Assembly (NCBI GenBank): GCA_902806575.1 | Contig: CADCXD010000004.1 | Location: 3,410,001-3,474,000, forward strand | DNA from: Jackrogersella multiformis | Taxonomy: Eukaryota > Ascomycota > Sordariomycetes > Xylariales > Hypoxylaceae | Reading direction: 5' to 3' | DNA length: 64,000 nt | In this document: piece after piece, positions 21,837 to 33,508 of the stretch | Layout of the letters: each line of letters starts with the position of its first letter | How positions within the stretch are numbered: position 1 is the first letter of the stretch | Notes under the pieces: generated by a model | Databases searched by the model: none | What the model saw: the letters and a program-made list of their open reading frames with translations, nothing else | Told to the model about the DNA's origin: nothing | Program-made: the position numbers and the translations under genes

Positions 21837-22946
21837 CTATCGTGCTGCCGTGGTCGGGAAGCTTCTTGCGCTCAGGAACATCCCCTTGACGCTGCGGATG
21901 GCATCCTTGGTCTTCTTGACCTCGTCGTCCGGATCTGCGCCACGCCCAAATCTCAAACTCCCGTGGATGGAGCTGAAGTCGACCAGGGGAGGAGCACCCA
22001 GCTTGTCGACTTCGTCGCGGACCTCCCTGAGAAGAGAGTTGAGGTTGGCGGAGGCGTCGGCATGGCGGACATGCATGTCGTTCATCTCGCGGAGAGAAGC
22101 CCGAAGAGCGGTGAGGCGGCGGACTTGGGCATCGACGGGTTTGTCTGTCTGGTTGGGCGAGTTTTTGTACGAGGCGTCCTCGGCTAGCATCAACGGGGAG
22201 GTCTGCGTGCCTATATCTCGGTGGAACAACTCGGTGGGGTCGCTAAACGTGCTTTCGTCATCTCCATAGATACTCTCTTCTTGTCTCGACTTCAGTAGTT
22301 TCCCGTTCTTGTATGGCACCTCGCTAACGACATCTTCGAGCCGCTCCACAAACTGCTCTAGCTTCTCGCTTACGTGTGCGTAGTAGTCGGCCCGCGCGTC
22401 GTTGAGGTTGTCCACCATAGGGCTGACGGCAAACCGTGCGGTGCCGTAGAGGAGCGCCCATACACTGCCGGAGATGGTAAGGATGTTGGCGAGACGGGAG
22501 GGCGTGATTAGCGGTGGCGGTTTGGGCGAGGTGGTTAAGAATTCGGGGTAAGTTATAATTGGCGCTGGGTCGCTTGTCGGTGAAGGTGCGGTGGTGGCAG
22601 TCGACTCAACATCTCCATCTTCTCCCGAGGTCTGCTCTGTATGTTTATCTTCGTCGACAGACTTATCGATCGTCGACGATGGATCCGAAGTTTTTGTTTC
22701 TTGCTGCTCTACTTCTCCTAGTAACTCTTGGATTTGGGCATCGTCGAATCCTTTGCCCTTGAGGAATTCCGTTCTCTTTTCTATGCTTGAATTCCGAACG
22801 GTTTCGTCTTTTAGGAATATTCGCGCCTGCTCAAGAGTTACTTCTGTCGCATCGGCGTCCTGGGGGTGACTAGGCTCGGGTGTAGCGTCGTCCTCGGGTT
22901 GTGGTTGTTGCCAAGGCGGTATGTTGGCTCTTTTCGAATCAGCCAT
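21837..22946 (-). CDS. Pex14-family peroxisomal membrane docking protein (Pex14 or the Pex14/17-like Pex33)
   Basis: Component of the peroxisomal import docking complex that receives cargo-loaded Pex5. 369 residues from MADSKRANIPPWQ; an ATG six codons upstream also exists. Residues 36-77 match the Pex14 N-terminal domain (TLEQARIFLKDETV, then FLKGKGFDDAQIQELLG), which binds Pex5 and Pex19. A Pro-rich PKPPPL segment at 141-146 could bind an SH3 domain. One hydrophobic stretch follows (about 152-175), then coiled coils. The segment after the Pro-rich part lacks the W-R-D-rich motif I associate with canonical Pex14, so it may be the second filamentous-fungal paralogue, called Pex14/17 or Pex33. 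The coding frame continues after the stop; see the separate entry. Confidence 0.85.
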   Translation of the reverse strand: MADSKRANIPPWQQPQPEDDATPEPSHPQDADATEVTLEQARIFLKDETVRNSSIEKRTEFLKGKGFDDAQIQELLGEVEQQETKTSDPSSTIDKSVDEDKHTEQTSGEDGDVESTATTAPSPTSDPAPIITYPEFLTTSPKPPPLITPSRLANILTISGSVWALLYGTARFAVSPMVDNLNDARADYYAHVSEKLEQFVERLEDVVSEVPYKNGKLLKSRQEESIYGDDESTFSDPTELFHRDIGTQTSPLMLAEDASYKNSPNQTDKPVDAQVRRLTALRASLREMNDMHVRHADASANLNSLLREVRDEVDKLGAPPLVDFSSIHGSLRFGRGADPDDEVKKTKDAIRSVKGMFLSARSFPTTAAR

Positions 22947-24997
22947 ATTAATAATGAGTGACACTGGCCAAACTAGCCTGTCTAAGTAGGTAGGTATATC
23001 AAAGAATGGCGTGGACTGGTTAGTATAGGAATATAAAAAGTTGAAGTTTGAATCGTTAAGTGGAAAGCTTCAGTTGCTAGTACTATGTACCTAGGTAAGG
23101 AAGATACAAGCGCGACGTAGCTATCTTATCTTAATATTTAGGTGGGCAGCTGCCTCGGCATATTCTCTAAACAACCGAGCTCGGCCGTGCAGGGAGTAAT
23201 AATCTGATATGGCTAGATAGTGCCTCTGGCAAATTTAGCGCATCCACTTAACAAGACGTAACATCCACAACCTAGCAATCTAGGCTAGGTAATCCCCTTC
23301 CTTCCCTTCGCTGAATTCACCAAGGTTGTTGTAAGATTCCTCACGTGACACAGGCTTCAATCGCCTCTTTCCGACTTGGTCATTTTATCGTCAATACCTT
23401 CCTCTCGATCGAGGAAATAATAAAAGAAAGCTCCGTGGCGAAAGATTATCTCTACCTAGGTATCTTAGCTTATAATTTACTAATACCTACCACTCGTTTT
23501 AGATTATCCCAAGGTCTTTCCGATATCATTCGTCACTTTCTACCTACCTGTAGTAATACCTGAGACTAACAGGTTTACTACGGTTGCTTAGGTCGTATAC
23601 ATAAACATTCCGAGACGTCCAGTTCCTCCAAATCTGTATCACAGGTTGAAAACACCGACTGGTATCCACCCGCATCACCACCGACGATCAGAGGATTGAG
23701 TCGAATTCAGTTGAAGTAGGTAAGCACTCTTTGCCCCTGAAGGCTGTTGTCCCCCAATCGCCACACTTGAAATATCGGCTACTTGATAGACTAAAATCGG
23801 AAGATATCCTGAATCGTAGGTCAACCGTCCAAGAAATTGCTAAGCGGAGACTCCTGCCACTCGCGATATCCAATTGAAAAGGCTCGCCTAGCTTTAGCTT
23901 ATTAGCAGTCAGCCACAGCTGAGCATATGAGAGCTGTCAATTCATCATGTAAGTCTCAGCTGCAAATCCTAATAATGAGCCGTCTCTCGTCAGCACTCTT
24001 GAACTTCCCTGTCCCAAGTCCGTTATTGCCCGGAAGAGCAGAATAATACAAAATTGGGGTTGGGGAGGAAGCGTCCAATTTTTGTAGCGTTGCTATCTTC
24101 GGTGGGCAGTAGATGAGACGACGGAGAATTTCCAAGTCCGTGTGGTAGGAGGGGACCTCGGGAACGATGTTTAAGTGAACAGGAACGGGAGAGGATGACA
24201 AAGGGGCTAGGAGAGGGATAAAGATGGTGCAATGCGATTCGATACCGATGCGATGCGATGCATGCACAAGATAGGGCAGTGCTCTTCATGCCTGCCTGAG
24301 CTTGCCTGAAGTAAACACAAAAATCAATCTTTGTTGTTGTTTGTTGGGTTGGCTGCATCAAAACCGTCTTGGTGTGTTGCCTCAAATATCTCGATGAGCA
24401 AATACAACTGGTTGAGAGCTTCCCGTCCAATCGCCAATCGCCAATCGCAATTGCAATCGCATATCCCAAAAGTTACGGAAGTTGCCAATCCTACAGCCCT
24501 ACCCGTGTTCCGTATCCCGTACCCCGTATCCCGTACGTATCTACCTGCCTAGGTGGAAGGTATCCAAGCGGCAACGTACCTACCTTCTTCCTCATCTCTT
24601 GTTTGCGCACTACGGTACACTAGGTACGGTACGCAACACAACACGGGCAGCAGCGTGCCACGGCGTCTTACGCCGCAGCAAGCTTATTTCAACTTCGAAA
24701 TAACCTTGGAACTAACTTGGAACTTGGTTGCCCTTGCCGCCGTGTGCGCCACCTCCAAAAAATAAACCGTGCCTACCGTGCCTACCTTACCTCATATATC
24801 TATCTATCTCTCTGTTATCTGTTCTTTCATTTATTTTTCAAGCAGCGATTTCGTCATTCACCACATCACATCATTCAATCAACATTTCTCCTCTTCCCCC
24901 CCATTCAAGCCATATATATTCTACTACATTTCCTCCTTTATTTTTCAACCATATCACAATCAACTCAAATCTTGAAGTCTGACGAAGCGCCTCCAAA
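22947..24997. other. Divergent intergenic region, Pex14-like gene / Ies2
   Basis: Holds an imperfect 12-13-bp inverted repeat at about 23550-23581 (GTAGTAATACCTG / CAGGTTTACTAC), short CCAATCG repeats at about 24427-24455, and CCGTATCCCGTAC repeats at about 24506-24535. A long pyrimidine-rich leader runs from about 24780 to the Ies2 start. The minus-strand frame at 24023-24469 is not convincing. Confidence 0.5.
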
Positions 24998-26444
24998 ATG
25001 GCCTCTCGTCCACGTCGCGCAGCCGCCCAGAGGGCAAATACGGCAATCACTGACATGGTCGACAGTGACAACCACATAAATAGCCGTACAGGCAGAACCA
25101 TGTCCTCCAGGACTTCTCGCAGATCTGAGGGTAAGAGTGCCGTAGCATCGGTCTCGCGCGGCCCTCCTTCCTCGGCCTCGGAATCTAACCAGCATATCCA
25201 TTTTACAGTTAAGCTTCCGGCAAGCAAGCTTCGCCAGGCAACCTCTAGCCGCGCCGGCCAATCCAGCCGCCAGCAAGCTTCTAGCTCCAGCATCGTCGAA
25301 GGAAAGCGGAATCGCTCTCAGAAGAAAAGCTATGTCGTAGATAGTAGTGACGACGACGATGAAGACGACGACGTCGAGGACGAAGCCCAGGTGGAAGACG
25401 ATGACGACGACGACGACGATGATGATGCCGAGGGCGAAGACGACGACATGGGAGAGGACGACGCCGAGGGTGAAATTGTGGTCGACGACACTATGGATAT
25501 CGACGCTGAAGGGGATGAAGATGATATCGGCGAAGAGGATGCCGAAGGCGAGGACGACGACATGGATGTGGATCCAATCCCTCCTCCGGCGCCCGTAATC
25601 AAAGTCTCAAGGGCCCCGACGAAGAACACATCTGCCAGTAAGTCAAAAGCCACTGCTAAGTCTAGCGGGAAGGCTGCGATCCCCCAAGCGCGGGACAGCG
25701 ACGACGACGAGGAGCTCAGCGAATTAGAAAGCGAGGCGGATGAGATCCAGGACACCGTCAAAGTTGGAGGAGGTGATGAAGAGGATGCCGAGGGTGAGGA
25801 CGAGGAGATCGAAGCAGCCAATCCCGCCGAGGAAGAGGACGACGACGACGTTGGTAGTGACGGCGGTGCCGAAAGCCGCGCCGAGACACCTGATCTCACA
25901 CGAATGACCAAAAGACAACGCGCTCGCTTCGAAGAGAATGGAGATGCGCTGATGAAGCTGTCCGATGGCAAGTACCCCTATTATATTATTGTCGATGACT
26001 ACTAGGCTGACACGACCACAGAGGTGCAAGCTAAGAAACATTTTACTGCTGAAGAACTCTCTATGCGACGTGCTGAGATGGCTCGTCGACGACGTAATTT
26101 GAGTGAGAAGCGTAACGAGGAAGTCAAGGTAAGGCATTTACATTTCTGGGGAACACCCATCGGTCTCGAAAGACCAAACAAACTGATATTTCGAATTATA
26201 GATGGAGACTATAAACAAGCTACTCAAAAAGCAAGCTCCTAAGACAAACCGCAAGTCCCAACTCGCCGGGGATCAGTCTCCTGATTTCGATGCCCTGAGA
26301 CCAAATCCCGCATTCGTCAGATGGATTAGCAACAAGGACGGCAGCCGAGTGGGTGTCCCCGGTGAAATGCTTTCTGGTCCATCTGGTAAGGTTTTTGTTC
26401 GAGGCGGTCTTGGGCATGGAAAGATGGTGGAGGAGGTATCGTAG
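24998..26444 (+). CDS. ies2: INO80 chromatin-remodelling complex subunit Ies2 (PAPA-1 domain)
   Basis: Ies2 activates the Ino80 ATPase within the nuclear INO80 complex. Exons are 24998-25967, 26022-26128 and 26202-26444, giving 439 residues. The N-terminal two thirds is basic, then extremely Asp/Glu-rich with repeated DDAEGE units. The PAPA-1 region starts at residue 302 (RMTKRQRARFEENG) and continues as LSDEVQAKKHFTAEELSMRR and ARRRRNLSEKRNEEVK across both introns. The C-terminus ends GHGKMVEEVS. The first intron (25968-26021) must use a GC donor (GCAAGT): the GT five bases downstream gives a frame that stops at once, whereas the GC donor yields the conserved LSDEVQAKKHF. The start codon has a strong context (CAAAATGG). 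Confidence 0.92.
25968..26021 (+). other. GC-AG intron in ies2
   Basis: A 54-bp intron, GCAAGT ... CCACAG, interrupting codon Asp-Glu of the PAPA-1 motif. It is a non-canonical but known splice class, here with the perfect GCAAGT donor typical of such introns. Confidence 0.85.
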
Positions 26445-28729
26445 AGCGATGAACATCCTGGCAAACCTCAAGACGAACATCAAGAAGAACACGAAGATGA
26501 AGGTCGAGATAAACACCAAGACGAAGAACACGATCATCGCTGCGGATTATTATAACCTCGTCAGTCTTCATACTCATATCGTCCTCTTTGAGCCACAGAT
26601 ATCCCGAGTGTTATTAGGGTCACTCATCACATATTTAATCCATACGGAGTTGAAGGACGGCGTACCGCAGCTAATCCTCACGATCGGTAGCAACAACGGG
26701 CTCCTTAGGTAGCTCGGCGATGCCTACACGACATAATTTTGTTTGAAGAAGGAGGAGTTTAATGGTTCGGCGTCATAAAATTACAATAATAGAACTGATT
26801 TATTATATTATCTAACCTTTGCCTAACCTCAGATTTGTGATTGTGATACCAAAATCGCGGTGGTATAATGTGTTTATGGAAGTAAAGAGTTAATTTATTA
26901 AACCCTCGGGGTTTCTTTGGTGGGTTTCAAGTCAAAGTTAGGAAAGACGGTGGAAAAGCCAACTATTTTGTTATATTTTCAAGTCTGGATTTCTTCAAGT
27001 AGGGGTTTTTTTTTACCCCTATTATGCCATCTCCCCCTTTTTCCCCTTTTCCCCCTCTTCATTCGGACCTCCACCAAGAAGCATTGAATTAGAGAAAAAT
27101 TAAATATGAATGCTCTTAGTATCAAAAGTCTTAAGCACGGCGCTGACAGTTGTTGCCTTTACCCCGGAATAACTACGTCAGTTATTCGGGTCCATTTCAC
27201 CTTGCGTTCACCGACCACCTATGGTTTGATTTTCATCTGAAAGCTTTCTGAAGTTTACCCATTCCCTTTCTTCGGCCCCGAGCGTTCCACAATATAATTA
27301 GCTCATGACCTATACATTGGCGAGTTACTCACTGGGCATGTAGCGATAGCCCCTCAATGTCAATTAGAGCCCAGAGGTTTGTACTATATCTATGACTAAT
27401 CAACCTCCTTGGTCGAATTCCTTATGACTGGATTTCTTGAAGGCATATGACGTATATTGAGATTATTATGTACCTTACTGCGGTGGTAATGCCTTTTTTA
27501 GTATTTGAATGTTGTTGTTTTTGGCTTCCTGTTCCTATTGTGCCTACCCAGTACTACCCCTGAATCAAAAATGTGACTATCCAGATCTATAAACATACCC
27601 GGTTTCTGCGCTTCTCTCTCGGTAATATTTAAAGCACCATGATACCACTAGGTTCCCTCGGAAACTACTAAATAGGGTCAGACAAATGTAATTCTAGTGT
27701 TTGCATTATTGGAATGTGGGTGATAGAAGCAATCTAAGTGACGTGGAAAACTTAGGAGATTCAAAAGAGGAACTAGGTATCAATCCATATATGTTGAAAA
27801 TCCGAATTAGTTTGCTTTAATTAATAAAATATAGTTACCTTACCTGAACTAATCTATGATATAAGTGGTGCTAAGTTAGCTGGGTTATTAATAGGCATTA
27901 GCAACTTGCACATTTGGGTGGTCTAGGGAATGTATGTCGAATAAACATCTAGATTGTTTTATTCCTGCTATGAATTATATGAATTCTTAGGTATATATAC
28001 CTTAGGTACCTAGGATATGATAAAATTAGATGACATATGTAGCTCCCAATTGTCGATGTCTCAATGGCGACTCTTTAGTTTTTTTCAACAAAATTTCCTA
28101 TGAGTCACATGCTAGTATCAAGGAGCTTTGGTCAGGTCTTCTACTCCTCAAGAAGTCCATAGGGACATCTCATGCCATCTGTCGAGGACATTTAAGCTTT
28201 GCTTGACAGTTGACTCACTGCGTCATACTCACGGGGCAGCTGTATTCACCCAAATAGCAAACTGGGTACTTCACCCCCTTGTGACCTTTTTCACGTATAC
28301 TCAGAAGCCATTGATACCTGAATTCGCTCCTATTTGCAGCTTTGACCACTCCAAGTTCCTTGGTCTACAGTACTTAGGTATTACCCTCCTTGACGAGCGC
28401 ACTAATACTCGATGTATCTTGGTGGTCTTGTATTTTCTACCTATCTAAATGATTTTCTACAATTGACTCATAGGACTTTGATATCCGACTAGACCCACCA
28501 ACCCTTCGAGAGTTTTTTCTTTCCTACCAGAATATAAATACTCTTCTCTTATTCCTCTCTCTTATTCTTCATCTAGTCATACAGCTTTCAATTCTCCATT
28601 TCTCACCAACATCATTAACCTGACAAGCCTCATTAATCCCATCAATATCATCATCGTCGCCATCATTAACATCTCCATCTACTCCATACACTCTATTTAC
28701 TCTATCGATTTAAATATCTACTCGACACG
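26445..28729. other. 2.3-kb intergenic region
   Basis: A/T-rich. It contains a 7-bp hairpin (TAGGGGT, eight T, ACCCCTA) at 27000-27021 about 560 bp after ies2, and TATAAATA at 28533-28540, about 190 bp before the next ATG and a plausible TATA box for it. A 106-codon frame at 28128-28448 has no ATG start and is not supported. Confidence 0.5.
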
Positions 28730-29671
28730 ATGGTCGGCAGAAAGCGATCACTCGGTTTCACGGAGGACGAACGTGAGGAGCGTTCAAGACGCAAGCAGAT
28801 CCGTACGAACTGGCGAACCGACGCAACAGAAAAGGACAAGGCCAAGGCAATCAACCTAGCAGTCAGTAAGCTAGGCGGCGGCAAGACGTACTCATGGATG
28901 ACCCAGGTAAATCTACACATTTACTATTTCTCCACGAATAAATCAACCCAGTCTTGCCAAATCTAGCCATAATCGGCACTCCTATGAATCCTCACATGGT
29001 GCTAACTAACTCCTTAGGCGGCTGGTTCTCCGGCAGAGGCATCGGGGACGGCGACCACTAAGGAGACTGAAACGCCCAGCGACCCGATCCCCGACCAGCC
29101 AGGCATCCAAGATGTCTCCGCGGCAGTGAATCCTCCTGTGATGAACTCAACTGAGGTACGTACTGAACATTAGGTAGCGTTATCAGTGAAAAAGGCACAC
29201 AAATCTAACAGACTCTAGTCATCGGAACCAGAAAAAACACCCCCTCCCGTTCACCCCACTCCTTCAGGCGGCGACGACAATGACGAACCAGTCGACCTTC
29301 TCTCGGAATCCTTAGAAGAGGAGGAGGCAGCCGAGAAGAGCGAGTCGGCAAAGAAGCCTAACGAGGGTGCCCAAGAGAACCCCATCGCCGTCTCGTCACG
29401 AGAGCCAAGCCCCATCGTGATCTCCTCCCGAGAATCGACTCCCACCCCCCAGGTCGCCTCCACAAAACGAAAAGCTGAAGAGGACCCGAAGACTCCCAAG
29501 CAAAAACTACCTAAGAGGCCTCGTGTTGTGGCGGAGCCCGAGGAGGACGCGGAGGATGTGGACGACGACTACGATGAGGAGGGGGAGAAGCAGGAATTGA
29601 TGCTCTTCCTGAACTCTGCCTGGGCCTTCCTCGCGCAAGCGCCAGAACAATCTACAGAGGATGATCATTAG
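28730..29671 (+). CDS. Unknown acidic protein with nuclear localisation-like signals
   Basis: Not recognised. Exons 28730-28906, 29018-29155 and 29219-29671 join in phase 0 to give 255 residues; the introns contain GCTAACTAAC and TCTAACA branch-like sites. The N-terminal 60 residues are highly basic and charged (GRKRSL, ERSRRKQIR), ending GGGKTYSWMTQ. The middle is Pro/Ser/Glu-rich and looks disordered, with the repeated phrase SSREP/SSREST. Near residue 200 is a bipartite-like basic stretch (TPKQKLPKRPR). A strongly acidic run (EPEEDAEDVDDDYDEEGE) follows, then a hydrophobic patch (LMLFLNSAWAFLAQ). The layout suggests a chromatin- or nucleic-acid-associated protein, but that is inference. 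Splice agreement and codon pattern make it a real gene. Confidence 0.72.
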
Positions 29672-31114
29672 GGTTAGGCATTGCTCCGTACTATCGGAGA
29701 AGGGGACGGCTTGATTCAGAGATACCCTAGCTTGGAGTTTGGAGTTCAGCGGTTAGTGTTTACAGGCCTTGCTTACAGAGGAGCTGCTGGTCGTTTTGTT
29801 GCTACACATCCCCAGCGTAGCTGGTACTGCAGACATTGCACATCAATGCGAAAATCGACAGATGACGACACCAACTGGTGATTGTTTTTATGCCTAGCGT
29901 GAATATAGCTTAAATTTCTGTCTCGTAAGTAAAATATTTGTAGATGTTTTGGTAAGTTTCGTGTGAATCACGGACTAGATATCGTCCCATGAGTATGATT
30001 AGGTAAGCCGAGCCCCTATTCTGACGTCCCTCTGTTTCCCGCTAGCGTGAGTAACGATAGCGACCTAGTTAATACAAAACAATTCATCATCTCCATAGGA
30101 ATAATACTAACAATGAATTGTAATCTTGAATTTATCTCCTAGTTCCTTTATTCGTGTGTAATCGTGATAGGTAGGTAGGTATTATAAGAATTTCATACAT
30201 TACTTAGTAGGCCATGGCAGTATTCAGTTAGAAGGCCTGAAGTTTATCGTATTTCACCCGACTTTCTGTGCCCAAAAGCGCAGGGCATGAAAGTCATCAT
30301 AATTTTCTATGCCGGCATATATCTAAATCAAATCCATTTGTTATAAACCGACCATGTCAAGTAAGACCAGTATAAATCACTAGGTAAAAAAAGAGATCCA
30401 GAGACAAATCCGAAATGTATCACCCTCGAAAGAATAATGGAGCAAAAAGCGGGAATGCTAACCTATCATCACCTACTTAATGGAAGAAGTATATCTCTAT
30501 TAGTAGTCGAAACTCACCACACAAACTGTAAATAGTTACGCGCATAGTGGCTCTTCTAATCCCTTTCCAAGTACTTAATACCTATGATCCTACGAAGCAT
30601 AAAACAATCCATATGAGTATCTGTAAAAATATATATTTTTATTAGGTGCGAGTTTTCATTGTGTTATCAAGTCTTAAGTTTCACAAACATGTTCGTTTCA
30701 TCCTTTATATACCGTCAATGTCACATATTTCAACATCACAAGTCGCTAATAATCTTGGTAGCATTTGCAAACTGTGACTATGTTGCGGGCGAAGAATGAA
30801 ATAACAATAGCTTTAAACACTCTTGTGATCCAATAAGAAGTGAGGCTAACCTCCTTTACCTAAATTACCAGAAGATCTCACTCGATTTAAGCAAATACTG
30901 GTTCAATATCATAGATAGTGCCAATGATACTGACGAACCAAGCCAAATATCGAAAACATCTGAAATGGCACTTTGAGACGACAGACAGGCTGGGTACTAC
31001 AGGAAGCTACAATCAAGCACAAACAAGGCCTCTCTCGTCTAATAACATCATGACTATGAAATTTATCGGATACATTCACAAAGACATCGGAATCTTGAGG
31101 TTCCATACTCCCCA
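29672..31114. other. 1.4-kb intergenic region
   Basis: A/T-rich with many short A and T runs. No gene, RNA or mobile element is supported. Confidence 0.45.
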
Positions 31115-31918
31115 ATGTACCCCCTCTTGCTCCATATACCATCACCTAGTCTCTTCGTCGCCTGTGCCTCCGCTGGTGGTTTATTTGATGCAATTACTTG
31201 CGGCTACTCCCTCAACCATCTCTCCTTCATCTTCATCAACCCTCTCATCGGTAACCTTACGATTTCCATATTTACTTAATCATTACCTGCGGCCTTACCA
31301 TCACTGATACTATTATTTCGGCTCTATCACGAGTACTTATTTCCCTATCGGAACCAACAACTCATCAACAATCCGTAACTACAAAAGATTCGTCGTCACC
31401 AACTACTTTTATCGTTGTCAACCCTCTGGTAGGCAACCTCGAAGCCAGCACTGCTGTCCTCGTCGACAAGGAAAGGTAAATACTGTCTCCTTACTATCCC
31501 GATATGCTATTATAGTATAATCCGCCTCTTTGTAAATTCCAATACCAGTATCTTCACCATCCCTATAGTCCACGCAACTCTGAAGATAGCTCAAGCCGAG
31601 AAGGTCTCTAACATATATAACAAGGTCTTCCAGCGAGTCCCCATGGCGCAGAACAACGAGCAATCGGCTGGTGCTAAGCCAGCCGCACCAGAAACAGCTA
31701 CCAGAGCAACAGCCACCCAGACAGCTTCTGAGCCAGCAGCATCCGAGCCAGCACCATCTACCCATCCGCGCGTTTCCTCAAAGGAGATCGAAGCAGCAGC
31801 AGCTCTCATGGTACAGGCGCGGGAGCATGCCGCCCAGAAGTCGCCGTGGAAGAATGGCGCCCGAGACCCTTTCCTAGGATTCGTCTACCCAACCCATGTG
31901 CTTTTCAAGTACTCATGA
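31115..31918 (+). CDS. Doubtful spliced small gene, unknown function
   Basis: Not recognised. The strongest piece is 31549-31918, open from a good acceptor (CCAATACCAG... region) through MAQNNEQSAG (ATG 31643) to a stop: an Ala/Thr/Pro/Glu-rich stretch followed by VSSKEIEAAAALMVQAREHA. An upstream exon ending at 31475 (donor AG/GTAAAT, 73-bp intron) joins it in frame and reads FIVVNPLVGNLEASTAVLVD. Further upstream, ATG 31115 opens a 54-codon frame containing the related phrase IFINPLIGNL; an 83-bp intron (31251-31333) would join the two. The start, the first intron and even the gene itself are uncertain. The minimal alternative is the 91-residue frame 31643-31918 alone. Confidence 0.3.
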
Positions 31919-33143
31919 GGTCAACCAGAGTGGGGAGAGGCGAAGGTTTGGCTGCGGGCGAAGCATGCTCCGATGATTTGACACGAGTCCTATCTCCCAT
32001 GCCTCCGGAAGATCTGGTGGAGCCATACGACGAGTACACCCATCTGAGAATTCGGTCACAATGAGTCAACGACATTTCTGTAGACACTCGATACTCGACA
32101 CTCGACACCTTAAGCTTAAACCTGTACTTGCATTTCCCAAAGGAAAGCATCTGTCTATGATACTAGTTATCATGACGATGAGCCTGGTATAAATGTTTGG
32201 TCTCACGACTATGTTTCCTTAGACGTACAAATATACTACATTGACCATAAATTCCCGCTATGTTTCGTGCTAAATGTCTCCTTGTCATTCTATAATTCTA
32301 ATGGAAGTGGTTTATACTCGGAAAGGTTCAGGGGTAATTCAGGGGTTGATGACTAAGCATCTACATAATTGCTGGTTCTATAAAATAATGCGAGGAAAGG
32401 CTTGAAGCTTAAACCTCTCCATTGAGCACTGACCACTTGGATGTGATCGGTCCTAGAGAGATAAACAGGTAGGTAGGTACGAAGGCACGAGTATACCAAG
32501 ATACACAGTGCCCAGGTCCACGGGTGTGTGTTGCCCTTTTCGTTTAATTAAGCGAGCCAATCTCGATAGGGGAATAGCAGTGTCATGTGCCGTGGCTTGT
32601 GATCGACGGACGGGGTTTATTTTTACTTTTATTTTTAGTTGGTGGGCAGGTGGGTTGGAAATCGGTCTATCGTTCTTGCCGCTGCAGATTTTCATCTATT
32701 ATCTATTATTTATTATCTACCAAGCAGCTAAGCAGCCAAGGTACCTACCTACCTAAGTTGACATCTCATCATGATGATTCCCCAGTCCCCATTTTAAGGC
32801 AAAATGCAACTTAAGGTTGCGATCGTTGTGGTTGTGGAGTATTAGACCGGGCGCTTGTCTGCATCATTCCAATACCCTAGCAGTCTAGATACTTCCAAGG
32901 AAGGTTATTACTTACCTATTACCTACCTACCTAGGTACTTACATAGTATTTGTTATCCATTACTTTATCCATTACTATACATTTGTTATCCCCCCTGCCC
33001 CCTCTCTCTTCGATGGATTGAATTGAATTGAATGACGCAGTGCCATGACTTTATTATTAATTCATCTTCAGTCCCGACTAGGTATACTTCTCGGCATATC
33101 CTACCTTAGGTAGGCAGCTGGGTATCTACGTAGGTGCCTCGTA

Positions 33144-33170
33144 GGTATTTACGGTATTTACGGTATTTAC
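33144..33170. repeat. Tandem 9-mer, three perfect copies
   Basis: GGTATTTAC repeated three times without interruption. Confidence 0.85.
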
Positions 33171-33212
33171 ATGGACGAGTTCCAGCACTGCAACGGTCTC
33201 TTCGTCTAGACT

Positions 33213-33260
33213 CTACACTACACTATACTACACTATACTACACTATACTACACTACACTA
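33213..33260. repeat. Tandem 10-mer array
   Basis: The 10-bp unit ACACTATACT is repeated about four to five times, with a slightly diverged unit at each end. Confidence 0.85.
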
Positions 33261-33471
33261 GTAATCAGTAATCAACGATCCCTGGTCGAACCGCTGCATA
33301 TCCCGGACCTGCAGCTGGCCTTTGGTAGTGCGTCGGCTGCCTACCTAGCCTAGCAGCCTAGTTGCTAATGTTAAATATTTAATATTACATCGTACCTAGT
33401 ATTAGGCAGTTTGAAGTTTGAACGAACATCCATTCGAACTTTACTACTACACTACCGGTACCAGTACCAGT

Positions 33472-33508
33472 ACTGCTACACGTTACTGCTACACTGCTAC
33501 ACTGCTAC
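33472..33508. repeat. Tandem 8-mer array
   Basis: ACTGCTAC occurs at 33472-33479, then three adjacent copies at 33485-33508. Confidence 0.85.

Noticed and set aside
21837..21839. Programmed stop-codon readthrough of the Pex14-like gene
   Set aside because: TAG followed by GAG lacks the CTA-type context of known fungal readthrough, and in-frame introns explain the open tail more simply.
24023..24469. 148-codon minus-strand frame
   Set aside because: No domain, a start within CAATCG repeats and a composition typical of translated repeats; it lies in the promoter region of ies2.
25330..25971. 213-codon minus-strand frame made almost only of Ser
   Set aside because: It is the mirror of the Asp/Glu-rich repeats (GAC/GAT/GAG) of ies2 on the other strand.
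27000..27021. Hairpin with T-loop as a transcription terminator
   Set aside because: It lies about 560 bp after ies2, and fungal pol II genes do not end at such hairpins.
28128..28448. 106-codon frame in the gap before the gene at 28730
   Set aside because: It begins with TTG and has neither motif nor coding character.
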